DNA from: Streptococcus sp. HMSC072G04
Lineage (GTDB): Bacteria; Bacillota; Bacilli; Lactobacillales; Streptococcaceae
NCBI RefSeq assembly: GCF_001813295.1
Contig: NZ_KV812016.1
Coordinates: 293,899-357,898 of the forward strand
Length of the DNA stretch: 64,000 nt
Direction: 5' to 3'
Shown: positions 1-7,822 of the stretch, one piece after another
How the letters are laid out: the number at the start of each line of letters is the position of its first letter
Position numbering within the stretch: position 1 is the stretch's first letter
Notes under the pieces: generated by a model
What the model was told of the DNA's origin: nothing
Database searches by the model: none
What the model saw: the letters and a program-made list of their open reading frames with translations, nothing else
Program-made: the position numbers and the translations under genes

Positions 1-624
1 AGAAAACCTGAGGCAACCATCATGGAGTCAAGTGAGAGTATTGCATCCAGCTTGGATGAAGTTCGAAATATGAAGCTCTTGACCACCAACCTTCTTAATA
101 TTGCCCGGAGGGATGATGGCTTGAAGCCAGAGATAGAAGAAATTGAGCCAAGCTTTTTTGATCAGACCTTCTCGAATTTTGAGATCATTGCGGAAGAAAA
201 TGGCAAATTCTTCCAGGGGGACAATCAGGTGGACAAGGTCATTTGTTCTGATAAAACGCTCCTCAAGCAGTTGATGACCATTCTCTATGACAATGCCTTG
301 AAGTACACCGACGAAGATGGTGAGATTCAGTTTGAAGTCCAGTTGAAGGACAAAAATCTTCTTTTGAGAGCACTGGATAATGGACCTGGTGTTCGAGACG
401 AGGACAAGAAACGGATCTTTGATCGTTTTTACCGGGTGGATAAAGCCAGAACCCGCCAAAAAGGTGGATTTGGTTTGGGGCTATCTTTAGCTAAACAAAT
501 TGTAGAGGCTTTTAAGGGAACCATTCAAGTTAAAGATAATAAACCAAAAGGTTCCATCTTTGAAGTAAAATTATCCATCAAGACGGAAAGTCGTAAAAAA
601 ATCGTTCATAATTTAAAAAAATAG
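1..624 (+). CDS. ciaH: CiaH-type sensor histidine kinase, C-terminal part (5' end outside window)
   Basis: The reading frame is open from base 1, so only the C-terminal half is present. Visible are the second helix of the dimerisation domain and a full HATPase_c domain: N box with DNALKYT, G1 box DNGPGV, F box DRFYRVDKA and G2 box GGFGLGLSLAK. The phospho-acceptor histidine would lie a few residues before the window. The sequence resembles streptococcal CiaH, the membrane kinase of the CiaRH system that controls competence, bacteriocins and envelope-stress tolerance. The ciaR partner should lie just upstream, which cannot be seen. It ends 15 bases before the glyoxalase gene, so they may share a transcript. 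Kinase function is certain; the CiaH assignment is from remembered sequence similarity. Confidence 0.88.
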   Translation, partial: RKPEATIMESSESIASSLDEVRNMKLLTTNLLNIARRDDGLKPEIEEIEPSFFDQTFSNFEIIAEENGKFFQGDNQVDKVICSDKTLLKQLMTILYDNALKYTDEDGEIQFEVQLKDKNLLLRALDNGPGVRDEDKKRIFDRFYRVDKARTRQKGGFGLGLSLAKQIVEAFKGTIQVKDNKPKGSIFEVKLSIKTESRKKIVHNLKK

Positions 625-639
625 AAATGAGGAAAACTT

Positions 640-1020
640 ATGAGTTCAAAAATGTTGCACACTTGCCTTCGTGTGGAAAACTTAGAAAAATCAATCGCTT
701 TTTACCAAGATGCTTTTGGTTTTGAAGAAAAACGTCGGAAAGATTTTCCAGACTACAAGTTCACGATTGTCTATTTGGCCTTGCCTGGAGATGACTATGA
801 GTTGGAATTGACTTATAATTATGATCATGGTCCATATGTGATTGGAGACGGCTACGCACACGTTGCCTTGAGTACTCCTGATCTAGAAGCTTTAAATGCC
901 GAACACAAGGCTAAAGGCTATGAAGTGACGGAACCAAAAGGTCTTCCAGGAACGCAACCGAATTACTATTTCGTTGTAGATCCAGATGGATATAAAGTAG
1001 AAGTCATTCGCGAAAAATAA
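640..1020 (+). CDS. gloA: Glyoxalase I / lactoylglutathione lyase family (VOC fold)
   Basis: The 126-residue protein has the length and the two beta-alpha-beta-beta-beta repeats of glyoxalase I. The four expected metal ligands can be placed at H7, E56, H74 and E121, close to H5, E56, H74 and E122 of E. coli GloA. It would isomerise the hemithioacetal of methylglyoxal and a low-molecular-weight thiol in the cytoplasm, the first step of methylglyoxal detoxification. The start ATG follows an AGGAAAA-type ribosome site. An imperfect hairpin terminator follows. In streptococci this gene is often found next to ciaRH, which supports both assignments. Confidence 0.9.
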   Translation: MSSKMLHTCLRVENLEKSIAFYQDAFGFEEKRRKDFPDYKFTIVYLALPGDDYELELTYNYDHGPYVIGDGYAHVALSTPDLEALNAEHKAKGYEVTEPKGLPGTQPNYYFVVDPDGYKVEVIREK

Positions 1021-1035
1021 GAGTGATTAAAAATA

Positions 1036-1073
1036 GGGGCCACTGCCGGTGACGACAGTCGCCCTCTTTTTTA
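1036..1073 (+). terminator. Imperfect intrinsic terminator after gloA
   Basis: A GGGG..CACTG arm faces CAGT..CCC across a ten-base loop and is followed by TTTTTT. The stem has unpaired bases, so read-through is possible. Confidence 0.55.
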
Positions 1074-1115
1074 TGAAACCATTTACAAAAAAGGAATGTT
1101 TTTTCGATAGAAATT

Positions 1116-1131
1116 TGCTATAATAAAGTTA
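1116..1131 (+). promoter_or_regulatory. Extended -10 promoter giving a leaderless mRNA for the deacetylase
   Basis: TGcTATAAT lies at 1116-1124. With standard spacing the +1 falls on base 1131, the A of the ATG. No Shine-Dalgarno is seen before the ATG. No good -35 is present, which an extended -10 can tolerate. Confidence 0.6.
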
Positions 1132-2513
1132 TGAGATTCAAACACACGAAAACTATATTATTAATCATTACAAATCTCCTTTTACTGAGTCTTTTGTATA
1201 TCGGCTATCAAAAGATTCAAAGGGTTCGTGAACAAAAAGCCTATCAGGATCAGTTTGCCAAGGTCACCCAACTAGAGAAAAGCTCTGAAAAAGGGAAAGA
1301 TGTTCAAGTTCAGGAAGGGATTATTGGGACATCTTATGTGACCACTTATTATCCTACTAAGGATGGACAAGCTGTTGAGATTATTAAAGAGAAGATTCAA
1401 GAAGATCTTCAGCGTCTAGGATCTGATGAGAAAACCAAAGAGCCTAAGCATTTGACCTTCTACCATAGTGAAGTAGCAGAAGCGCCTTTTGTTGGCTATC
1501 ACCCTATCCAAATTAAACGGGCTGAATACCAGTACAAGAAAGGAAAATTCATCAAAGATGAGACCGTGAAACTACCTCTCTTCTACGTGGATGATGAGAA
1601 CAATCCTCTGACCTTGAGTCAGGTCTTTGCGGATCCAGATGGTGCCAAACAGATCTTTTTGGAGGAATTGCGAGGGAATCTAGACTTTCGTCAGTTGGAT
1701 GAGGAAAGCATTGATCAAATGGTCGCCCACTTTTCAGAGTTGGATTTGAGCCAATGGGAATTCCAATATGAAAAAGGGAATTTTACCATTCCATTTCCAA
1801 GCAAGGTTAAGGGAGATGATACCTTCACTGTTCCCTTGTCTAAATTCTATGATGTGATTGATACAGAGCGCTTGCTTCCTGACGATCTAGCTTCTTACCA
1901 ATCCTATATTGAAGAACGCCACCGTAAGATGATTGCTCTGACTTTTGATGATGGACCAGATCCAACCACGACTCCTCAGGCGCTGGCCATCTTAAAGAAA
2001 TACAATGCCAAAGCTACCTTCTTTATGGTCGGAAAAAATGTTAGTGCGAATCCTGATATTGCCAAGCAAGTCCGCAAAGAGGGTCATCAAATTGGGAACC
2101 ATACCTGGGATCACCCTCAATTACCAAAATTGAGCTTGGATAATGCTAAAAAAGAGATCTTGGATACCCAAGAAGCTATTCAAAAAGCGACAGGTGTGCA
2201 GACCAAGATTACCCGTCCTCCATATGGAGCCATCAATAACGCCATCCAATACGGAGTAGACCAATCCTTCATCATGTGGGATGTGGATAGCCTAGATTGG
2301 AAGACACATAATACGACGGCCATTCTCAATGAAGTGAAAAAAGAAGTCAAACCGGGTTCGATTATCCTCATGCATGATATCCATCAAACCACGATTGACG
2401 CTCTACCGACCGTCCTTGACTACCTCAAATCGCAAGGCTATACCTTTGTAACGGTGGATGAGTTGTTGGATTATCAACTTGAAAGTCATCGCATCTATTA
2501 CAATGGAAATTAA
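1131..2513 (+). CDS. pgdA: Polysaccharide deacetylase, PgdA-like peptidoglycan GlcNAc deacetylase
   Basis: The protein of 460 residues has an N-terminal membrane anchor (about residues 8-25), an extracellular region of about 240 residues, and a C-terminal NodB/CE4 domain. The CE4 motifs are all visible: TFDDGP (near 271-276) with catalytic and metal Asp, HTWDHP with the metal histidines, RPPYG, the DVDSLDW motif and LMHD with the catalytic His. Length and layout match S. pneumoniae PgdA, which removes acetyl groups from peptidoglycan GlcNAc and gives lysozyme resistance. The substrate is inferred from the layout; another wall glycan is possible. The ATG is used with an apparently leaderless transcript. 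A strong bidirectional terminator separates it from the convergent helicase gene. Confidence 0.85.
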   Translation: MRFKHTKTILLIITNLLLLSLLYIGYQKIQRVREQKAYQDQFAKVTQLEKSSEKGKDVQVQEGIIGTSYVTTYYPTKDGQAVEIIKEKIQEDLQRLGSDEKTKEPKHLTFYHSEVAEAPFVGYHPIQIKRAEYQYKKGKFIKDETVKLPLFYVDDENNPLTLSQVFADPDGAKQIFLEELRGNLDFRQLDEESIDQMVAHFSELDLSQWEFQYEKGNFTIPFPSKVKGDDTFTVPLSKFYDVIDTERLLPDDLASYQSYIEERHRKMIALTFDDGPDPTTTPQALAILKKYNAKATFFMVGKNVSANPDIAKQVRKEGHQIGNHTWDHPQLPKLSLDNAKKEILDTQEAIQKATGVQTKITRPPYGAINNAIQYGVDQSFIMWDVDSLDWKTHNTTAILNEVKKEVKPGSIILMHDIHQTTIDALPTVLDYLKSQGYTFVTVDELLDYQLESHRIYYNGN

Positions 2514-2516
2514 TGT

Positions 2517-2558
2517 AAAAATCCTCTGCAGTTCAATTCACTAGCAGAGGATTTTCTT
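2517..2558. terminator. Bidirectional terminator between deacetylase and helicase genes
   Basis: A perfect 12-base stem, AAAATCCTCTGC with GCAGAGGATTTT, lies between the convergent genes. A T-rich stretch follows on each strand. Confidence 0.85.
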
Positions 2559-3642
2559 ATTCATTTAAAAAGAGTTGAGAATTTTTTAAAACCAGTTCAC
2601 GTACAGAAGCGTATTTTTTTAAGGATTTGAGTTCTTCTGGGTGGGTGATAAAGGTAATCACATAGCCATCACGCCCCATTCGTCCTGTTCGACCAGCACG
2701 GTGGGTATAGGTCTCCACATCACGGGGAATATCGTAGTTAATCACACACTCAAGATGTTCAATATCGATTCCACGAGCGACCAAATCGGTGGCCAGCAAG
2801 AGGGTTAGCTGATGGTCTTTGAAGCGTTCCAGAATGACCTTGCGGTATTTGACATTGATATCGCTGGCCAGCGACACCGCCTCAACACCCCGGTATTGTA
2901 GTTTTTCTTCAGCACTACCCAGATCAGATAGACTGTTGAAAAAAGCCAGACCACGAAAATCTTCGACGTAGGCGAGTTTGCGGAGCAATTCGACCTTGTC
3001 CCGCTTATCCACTTGCATATAAAAATGTTGGATATTATCCAAAGAAACTCCATCAACCGTCATGCGAAGAGTATTTTCCTCTAGCTGGTCTGGATCGACC
3101 TTGGCTGTGGCGCTCATGTAGATATATTGGTGGTCACGGGGAGCATAGTGGCTGATCTTGTCGACGAAGTGGTACTGAGAATCACTTAGTAATTGGTCGA
3201 ATTCATCTAAAATGATGGTTTCTACATTCATCATTTTGATCTTTTTCAGCTTGATCAGTTCAAAGATCCGACCAGGCGTCCCAACCAGGATTTCGGGTCC
3301 TTTTTTGAGGCGTTCGATTTGCCGTTTTTGACTGGATCCTGAAAGGAAGAGTTGTGTCTGGAGACCGAGAGGCTCTGCCCATTGTTTGGTGACATCAAAA
3401 ATTTGTCCTGCTAATTCTGTATTAGGAGCCAAAATCAAGAGTTGTTGGGCCTTCTTCGGTTTTAGTTTGAGCAAGCTCGGAAAGAGGTAGGCGAGTGTCT
3501 TACCAGTACCGGTAGGACTGATCCCGAGGACATTTTCTCCTTCATAGATAGGGGAGAAGATCTGTTCCTGAATCTCAGTGAATGTATCAAATCCGAGTGT
3601 TTCTAACTGGTCTTTCCAGCTTTGTGGAAATTGTTCTTTCAT
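2557..3642 (-). CDS. DEAD-box family RNA helicase, YfmL-like (motif II is DEFD)
   Basis: At 361 residues this is a minimal two-RecA-domain helicase without C-terminal extension. Motifs in order: motif I SPTGTGKT (42-49), Ia APNTELAG (72-79), Ib TPGR (122-125), II DEFD (146-149), III SAT (177-179), V ATDLVARGID and VI HRAGRTGRMGR. It would unwind short RNA duplexes with ATP, probably in ribosome assembly or mRNA decay as suggested for B. subtilis YfmL. Motif II differs from the classic DEAD. The first four bases overlap the end of the upstream oxidoreductase gene (ATGA), so the two minus-strand genes are translationally coupled. Confidence 0.88.
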   Translation of the reverse strand: MKEQFPQSWKDQLETLGFDTFTEIQEQIFSPIYEGENVLGISPTGTGKTLAYLFPSLLKLKPKKAQQLLILAPNTELAGQIFDVTKQWAEPLGLQTQLFLSGSSQKRQIERLKKGPEILVGTPGRIFELIKLKKIKMMNVETIILDEFDQLLSDSQYHFVDKISHYAPRDHQYIYMSATAKVDPDQLEENTLRMTVDGVSLDNIQHFYMQVDKRDKVELLRKLAYVEDFRGLAFFNSLSDLGSAEEKLQYRGVEAVSLASDINVKYRKVILERFKDHQLTLLLATDLVARGIDIEHLECVINYDIPRDVETYTHRAGRTGRMGRDGYVITFITHPEELKSLKKYASVRELVLKNSQLFLNE

Positions 3643-4613
3643 TCTTTTTCATCCTTAAATTGTATTCCAGCGCTTTGACGCATCTGGTAGAGGGTTTCAT
3701 GGACCTGCTCAGCTGTTTGTAACCACTCAAGATAAGCAGCTGGCTTTTGATGAGCGATGGCAAAGGCTTCTGCCTCTTCTTGCATTTGGTGTGGGCAGGG
3801 CTGGATCGGAAGGTCGATGATTTCCCCAGAATGGCTGATGAAGCGGGCCTGGTTGATGGCTGCTACAGCATTGAGAGTTAGCGTTCCAGTCTTGGTGTAG
3901 ATTTCAGCAGGTAAATGGCTGGTGATATTTTTCCCTGCCTGAATGGCAACCTGAAAATCTGGATAAATCAAGACACCTTGGCCATAGAGATCAACCGAAT
4001 TGGGTAATTGCTGAGCAGTATAGTGGCTGGAGATCGGTTCTCCAAAGAAGCCAATGGCCAGGTAGAGGCAGTAGACTCCCAGATCCATCAAGGCTCCACC
4101 TGCATAGACATCCGAGAAAATATTGGGCATCTCACCTGCAAGAAGGGCCGGCAATTTGGAAGAATATTTGGCAAAGGTGAAGTTAGCGCCTAGTATTTCC
4201 TGGTTAGAGAGGAAGTTCTTAACTACTTGAAAGGCTGCTTCTTGGTAATTTCTAGCAGCTTCAAAGAGATAGACCTGGTGCTCATTAGCGAGCTTGACCA
4301 GCTCCTTCCATTCAGAAGGCTTGGTCACAGCAGGTTTTTCAATGATGACATGCTTCTTTGCCAGAATAGCAAGCTTGGCCTGAGCGAAATGAAGAGAATT
4401 AGGGCTAGCAATGTAGACCACATCCAGCTCACTGTCTAAGAAGTCGATGACATCCGTGTAGCAAGAGATCGCCCCATAAGGCTCACAAAACTCTTGAGCC
4501 GTCTTCATCTTTCTCGAATACACAGCCTGCAAGTGATAGTGGCCTGTCTCATGAGCAGCTGTAATAAATTCATGTGAAATCCAACTCGTACCAATAATTC
4601 CCAGCTTTAACAT
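3639..4613 (-). CDS. Gfo/Idh/MocA family NAD(P)-dependent oxidoreductase
   Basis: The 324-residue protein begins with a Rossmann fold (GIIGTSWIS, residues 5-13). It has the EKP motif (92-94) typical of glucose-fructose oxidoreductase and inositol dehydrogenase relatives, followed by the alpha/beta substrate domain. It probably oxidises or reduces a sugar or cyclitol hydroxyl in the cytoplasm; the substrate cannot be told. It heads a two-gene minus-strand operon with the YfmL-like helicase. Its ATG follows an AAGGAC ribosome site, with an extended -10 promoter about 30 bases upstream. Confidence 0.85.
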   Translation of the reverse strand: MLKLGIIGTSWISHEFITAAHETGHYHLQAVYSRKMKTAQEFCEPYGAISCYTDVIDFLDSELDVVYIASPNSLHFAQAKLAILAKKHVIIEKPAVTKPSEWKELVKLANEHQVYLFEAARNYQEAAFQVVKNFLSNQEILGANFTFAKYSSKLPALLAGEMPNIFSDVYAGGALMDLGVYCLYLAIGFFGEPISSHYTAQQLPNSVDLYGQGVLIYPDFQVAIQAGKNITSHLPAEIYTKTGTLTLNAVAAINQARFISHSGEIIDLPIQPCPHQMQEEAEAFAIAHQKPAAYLEWLQTAEQVHETLYQMRQSAGIQFKDEKE

Positions 4614-4642
4614 AAGGTGTCCTTCCGTAATCGATTCACTCT

Positions 4643-4650
4643 ATTATACC
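4643..4650 (-). promoter_or_regulatory. Extended -10 promoter of the minus-strand oxidoreductase operon
   Basis: Read on the minus strand the sequence is TGgTATAAT, about 30 bases before the start codon. Confidence 0.6.
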
Positions 4651-4702
4651 ATGAAAAGGGGGAGGGGCGGGGTGAAAAATACTAGGGTTTATGAGAGTTT
4701 TT

Positions 4703-4711
4703 TGTTACAAT
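4703..4711 (+). promoter_or_regulatory. Extended -10 promoter upstream of the first polysaccharide-locus gene
   Basis: TGtTACAAT lies 30 bases before the ATG at 4742, with a good ribosome site (AAGGAGAGAG) between them. Confidence 0.55.
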
Positions 4712-4741
4712 AGAAAGTGAAGAAATCAAGGAGAGAGTTGA

Positions 4742-5668
4742 ATGACCATATCAATTGTAGTCCCATGTTTTAACGAAGAAGAATCGATTCCATTGTTTTA
4801 TCGAGAAATAGAACGTGTTCGGATGGAGATGGGAGAAAAGTTTGAATATATTTTTATAAATGATGGCTCCTCAGATAGTACGCTATCCGTTCTTCGAAAG
4901 CTACATGTTACAGATTCAAATGTGCACTACCTTTCTTTTTCTCGAAATTTCGGAAAAGAGGCAGCACTGTATGCTGGACTTGAGCGTGCTAGTGGTGAAT
5001 ACGTGACCGTCATGGATGTGGACCTACAAGATCCTCCGGAATTATTGATTGAAATGAAGCAGAGGTTGGAGGAACAGCCAGATCTAGACTGTGTTGGAAC
5101 GAGACGAGTAACCCGTGATGGGGAACCACCGATCCGCTCTTTCTTTGCGCGGACGTTTTATAAATTGATCAATCATATTAGTCAAGTAGAAATGGTCGAT
5201 GGAGCGCGTGATTTCCGTTTGATGCGTCGTCCCATGGTCGATGCTATTATGGAGTTATCCGAGTACAATCGTTTCTCAAAAGGAATTTTTGCTTGGGTAG
5301 GATTTGAGACAGAATACCTCGAATATAAAAATGTAGAGCGCGTGGCAGGAGAGACGTCCTGGAATTTTTGGTCCCTCTTTAAGTATTCGATTGAAGGGAT
5401 TGTCAATTTCTCGGATGCCCCACTAAATATTGCCTTTATTGGTGGACTATTATCTTGGATTTTGGCCTTTATCATGGTGATTCTGATTGTAATCCGCACC
5501 TTAGTCTTTGGGGATCCTACTTCAGGTTGGCCATCCCTTATGACAGTGATTCTTTTCCTGGGAGGGTTCCAATTATTGACCATTGGGATTTTAGGGAAAT
5601 ATATTGGTAAGATCTTCATGGAAACCAAGAAACGTCCAATCTATGTTATCAAAGAGAAAAGTGAGTAA
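4742..5668 (+). CDS. Undecaprenyl-phosphate glycosyltransferase, GT2, GtrB/DPM1-like with two C-terminal TM helices
   Basis: The GT-A domain of 308 residues shows the nucleotide-binding VVPCFNEEES start, INDGSSD (39-45), and the metal-binding MDVDLQDPPE (91-100). Two hydrophobic helices follow, near 231-255 and 264-290. This is the layout of GtrB/CsbB enzymes, which move glucose or a similar sugar from its nucleotide to undecaprenyl phosphate at the inner face of the membrane, giving the donor for side-chain addition outside the cell. It lies directly before rmlD, so it probably makes a side-chain donor for the rhamnan, comparable in role to SccN or GacI. The sugar is unknown. It is followed by its own terminator and is transcribed separately from rmlD. 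Confidence 0.85.
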   Translation: MTISIVVPCFNEEESIPLFYREIERVRMEMGEKFEYIFINDGSSDSTLSVLRKLHVTDSNVHYLSFSRNFGKEAALYAGLERASGEYVTVMDVDLQDPPELLIEMKQRLEEQPDLDCVGTRRVTRDGEPPIRSFFARTFYKLINHISQVEMVDGARDFRLMRRPMVDAIMELSEYNRFSKGIFAWVGFETEYLEYKNVERVAGETSWNFWSLFKYSIEGIVNFSDAPLNIAFIGGLLSWILAFIMVILIVIRTLVFGDPTSGWPSLMTVILFLGGFQLLTIGILGKYIGKIFMETKKRPIYVIKEKSE

Positions 5669-5669
5669 A

Positions 5670-5701
5670 AAGCAGAAAACTTCTGCTTTTTTTGCTATAA
5701 T
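5670..5701 (+). promoter_or_regulatory. Terminator fused to the rmlD promoter
   Basis: AAAGCAGAA-aac-TTCTGCTTT (5670-5690) ends in a T-run whose last base begins TGcTATAAT (5693-5701), an extended -10 for rmlD. Terminator and promoter thus share bases. Confidence 0.7.
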
Positions 5702-5733
5702 GATAGGGAAAAAGCAATTGAAAGGAATTTAAC

Positions 5734-6585
5734 ATGATTTTAATTACAGGAGCGAATGGTCAACTTGGAACAGAGCTTCGCCATTTGTTAGATGAACGAA
5801 ATGAAGAATATGTAGCTGTTGATGTAGCTGAAATGGACATCACAAATGCAGAAAAAGTAGATGAGGTATTCGCAGAAGTGAAACCAACCTTGGTTTATCA
5901 CTGTGCTGCCTACACAGCTGTTGATGCTGCTGAAGATGAAGGAAAAGAGTTGGACTATGCCATCAATGTGACTGGTACAGAAAATGTAGCAAAAGCGTCT
6001 GAAAAACATGGTGCAACCTTGGTTTATATCTCAACCGACTACGTTTTTGATGGGAAAAAACCGGTGGGACAAGAATGGGAAGTAGACGATCAACCAGATC
6101 CTCAAACAGAGTACGGTCGTACCAAACGTATGGGGGAAGAATTGGTTGAGAAGCATGTGTCTAACTTCTATATCATCCGAACAGCTTGGGTCTTTGGAAA
6201 CTACGGTAAGAACTTTGTCTTCACGATGCAAAACCTTGCAAAGACTCACAAAACACTTACAGTCGTTAATGACCAACATGGTCGTCCAACCTGGACCCGT
6301 ACTCTTGCAGAGTTTATGACTTATTTGGCTGAAAATCGTAAAGATTATGGTTATTACCACTTATCAAATGATGCAACAGAAGATACAACTTGGTATGACT
6401 TTGCAGTTGAAATCCTCAAAGATACTGATGTAGAAGTGAAGCCAGTGGATTCTAGCCAATTCCCAGCTAAGGCGAAACGCCCACTGAACTCAACGATGAG
6501 CTTGGCTAAGGCTAAGGCCACAGGATTCGTCATTCCAACTTGGCAAGATGCCTTGAAAGAGTTCTATAAACAAGAAGTGAAATAA
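5734..6585 (+). CDS. rmlD: dTDP-4-dehydrorhamnose reductase
   Basis: The 283-residue extended short-chain dehydrogenase has the TGANGQLG dinucleotide loop (5-12), the STDYVFDG motif (T101, D102, Y103) and the catalytic pair Y127/K131. It reduces dTDP-4-keto-L-rhamnose to dTDP-L-rhamnose, the donor for all rhamnosyltransferases downstream. rmlA, rmlB and rmlC are not in this window, as is usual in streptococci where only rmlD (gacA) sits at the rhamnan locus. It has its own promoter and a strong terminator, so it can be expressed apart from the following genes. Confidence 0.96.
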   Translation: MILITGANGQLGTELRHLLDERNEEYVAVDVAEMDITNAEKVDEVFAEVKPTLVYHCAAYTAVDAAEDEGKELDYAINVTGTENVAKASEKHGATLVYISTDYVFDGKKPVGQEWEVDDQPDPQTEYGRTKRMGEELVEKHVSNFYIIRTAWVFGNYGKNFVFTMQNLAKTHKTLTVVNDQHGRPTWTRTLAEFMTYLAENRKDYGYYHLSNDATEDTTWYDFAVEILKDTDVEVKPVDSSQFPAKAKRPLNSTMSLAKAKATGFVIPTWQDALKEFYKQEVK

Positions 6586-6593
6586 TTAAAGTG

Positions 6594-6622
6594 AAAAAGA
6601 TGGTAGTAAGCCATCTTTTCAT
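6594..6622 (+). terminator. Intrinsic terminator after rmlD
   Basis: A 9-base perfect stem (AAAAGATGG with CCATCTTTT) has a seven-base loop and ends in a short T-rich tail. Confidence 0.75.
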
Positions 6623-6640
6623 TTGATTGAAAGGAGTGTT

Positions 6641-7675
6641 ATGAAAAAGAGGAATATCAATATTGATGTCTTAAAATGTATTGCTGTAATGTTTGTATTA
6701 TGTGTTCATTTTTTTCTTCATACTAGTTATTATGGACGTTCTTTCAGCTTTAAAAGTATTTTCTATTCTTCTTTCATTTGGATAATTTTTATGACTTGTG
6801 TTCCATTGTTTATCATGGTCACAGGTAGTTTAATGAAAGATAAGACCTATAGTAAAGCATATTTTCTAAAATTACTCCCAGTACTTGGTATATATGTCTT
6901 AACAGCTTCAGTTTATACATTATTTGATAATAAGGCTTTTAATATAGAATATTTGGAAAAATTAGTTGTTAATATATTTACATTCAGTCATTATGCCTGG
7001 TATGTAAATATGTATATTGGTTTGTATCTATTGATTCCATTGTTAAATAGTGGTTATAAATCATTAAAAAATCAAAGAGCCCAAGGTTTAGTGATATTAA
7101 TTCTGATTATTCTAACTGTTTTACCACCTACACTTTCATTAATAGACAATAATCAAAAGTTCATCATTATTCAACATCTAGTTCCCGACTATTGGAAGGG
7201 GATTTGGCCTATTACTTATTACTTTCTTGGGATATTTCTTGCTTCATTAACTAAAAAATGGAATATAAAAATGGTGTTTTTATCTATCATCATAGTTGAT
7301 GTTTTAAGTATAGTTGGAATCGCAGGGGTGTCAGAAAAGAGTTTAGGGGTTGAATTCGCAGTTCTTCCTGTATTGTTTTTGTCTTCTTTAATTTATTATT
7401 TAGTATTACATCTACATATTGACGTAAAAAAAATATGTCTTCAAAAGATTATTTATTTTATCTCAAATAATACGCTATCAATCTATCTGTTGTCTGTAAT
7501 CGGAGATTACTACTGGTATCCTAAGATTATTGAAAGATGGGGAGATTTTTCAAACATATTGCCGAAGTTTCCTTTGATTGTATTTTTATTATTCTTGCAA
7601 TCTATATTGATTACTTTTGTTTTGGTGCTTGGAACAAAAACTTCTCAGTATATTGTTGCTAAACTTTCAAAATGA
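6641..7675 (+). CDS. Membrane acyltransferase, family 3 (OafA/WecH-like)
   Basis: I start at the ATG at 6641, which has AAAGGAG six bases upstream, rather than an in-frame TTG at 6623. The resulting 344-residue protein is almost wholly hydrophobic, with about ten membrane segments. It begins with the RNINIDVLKCIAVMFVLCVH pattern typical of acyltransferase family 3, in which the final His is the expected catalytic residue. Such enzymes move acetyl groups from acetyl-CoA onto cell-surface glycans. Given its place just after rmlD it probably O-acetylates the rhamnan or its side chain. The gene is clearly more AT-rich than rmlD and rgpA-F, which suggests replacement by transfer. Confidence 0.82.
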   Translation: MKKRNINIDVLKCIAVMFVLCVHFFLHTSYYGRSFSFKSIFYSSFIWIIFMTCVPLFIMVTGSLMKDKTYSKAYFLKLLPVLGIYVLTASVYTLFDNKAFNIEYLEKLVVNIFTFSHYAWYVNMYIGLYLLIPLLNSGYKSLKNQRAQGLVILILIILTVLPPTLSLIDNNQKFIIIQHLVPDYWKGIWPITYYFLGIFLASLTKKWNIKMVFLSIIIVDVLSIVGIAGVSEKSLGVEFAVLPVLFLSSLIYYLVLHLHIDVKKICLQKIIYFISNNTLSIYLLSVIGDYYWYPKIIERWGDFSNILPKFPLIVFLLFLQSILITFVLVLGTKTSQYIVAKLSK

Positions 7676-7777
7676 ACTATTGGTAGAATTTTTTGATAAA
7701 TGAAATAGATACTTATAAATTAATTTTAAAAATGGATTAAGAGTTATCTTTTTAATGATTTTTTTTAATATGGTTTA

Positions 7778-7786
7778 TGTTATAAT
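7778..7786 (+). promoter_or_regulatory. Extended -10 promoter before the flippase gene
   Basis: TGtTATAAT lies 37 bases before the TTG start in an AT-rich 147-base gap that has no other recognisable feature. Confidence 0.55.
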
Positions 7787-7822
7787 AAAAGCAATATACT
7801 GATTGAAAGTGAGTTGTAATAC

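Noticed and set aside
28..459. Minus-strand frame of 143 codons inside ciaH
   Set aside because: It is the shadow of a kinase domain with clear motifs on the plus strand.
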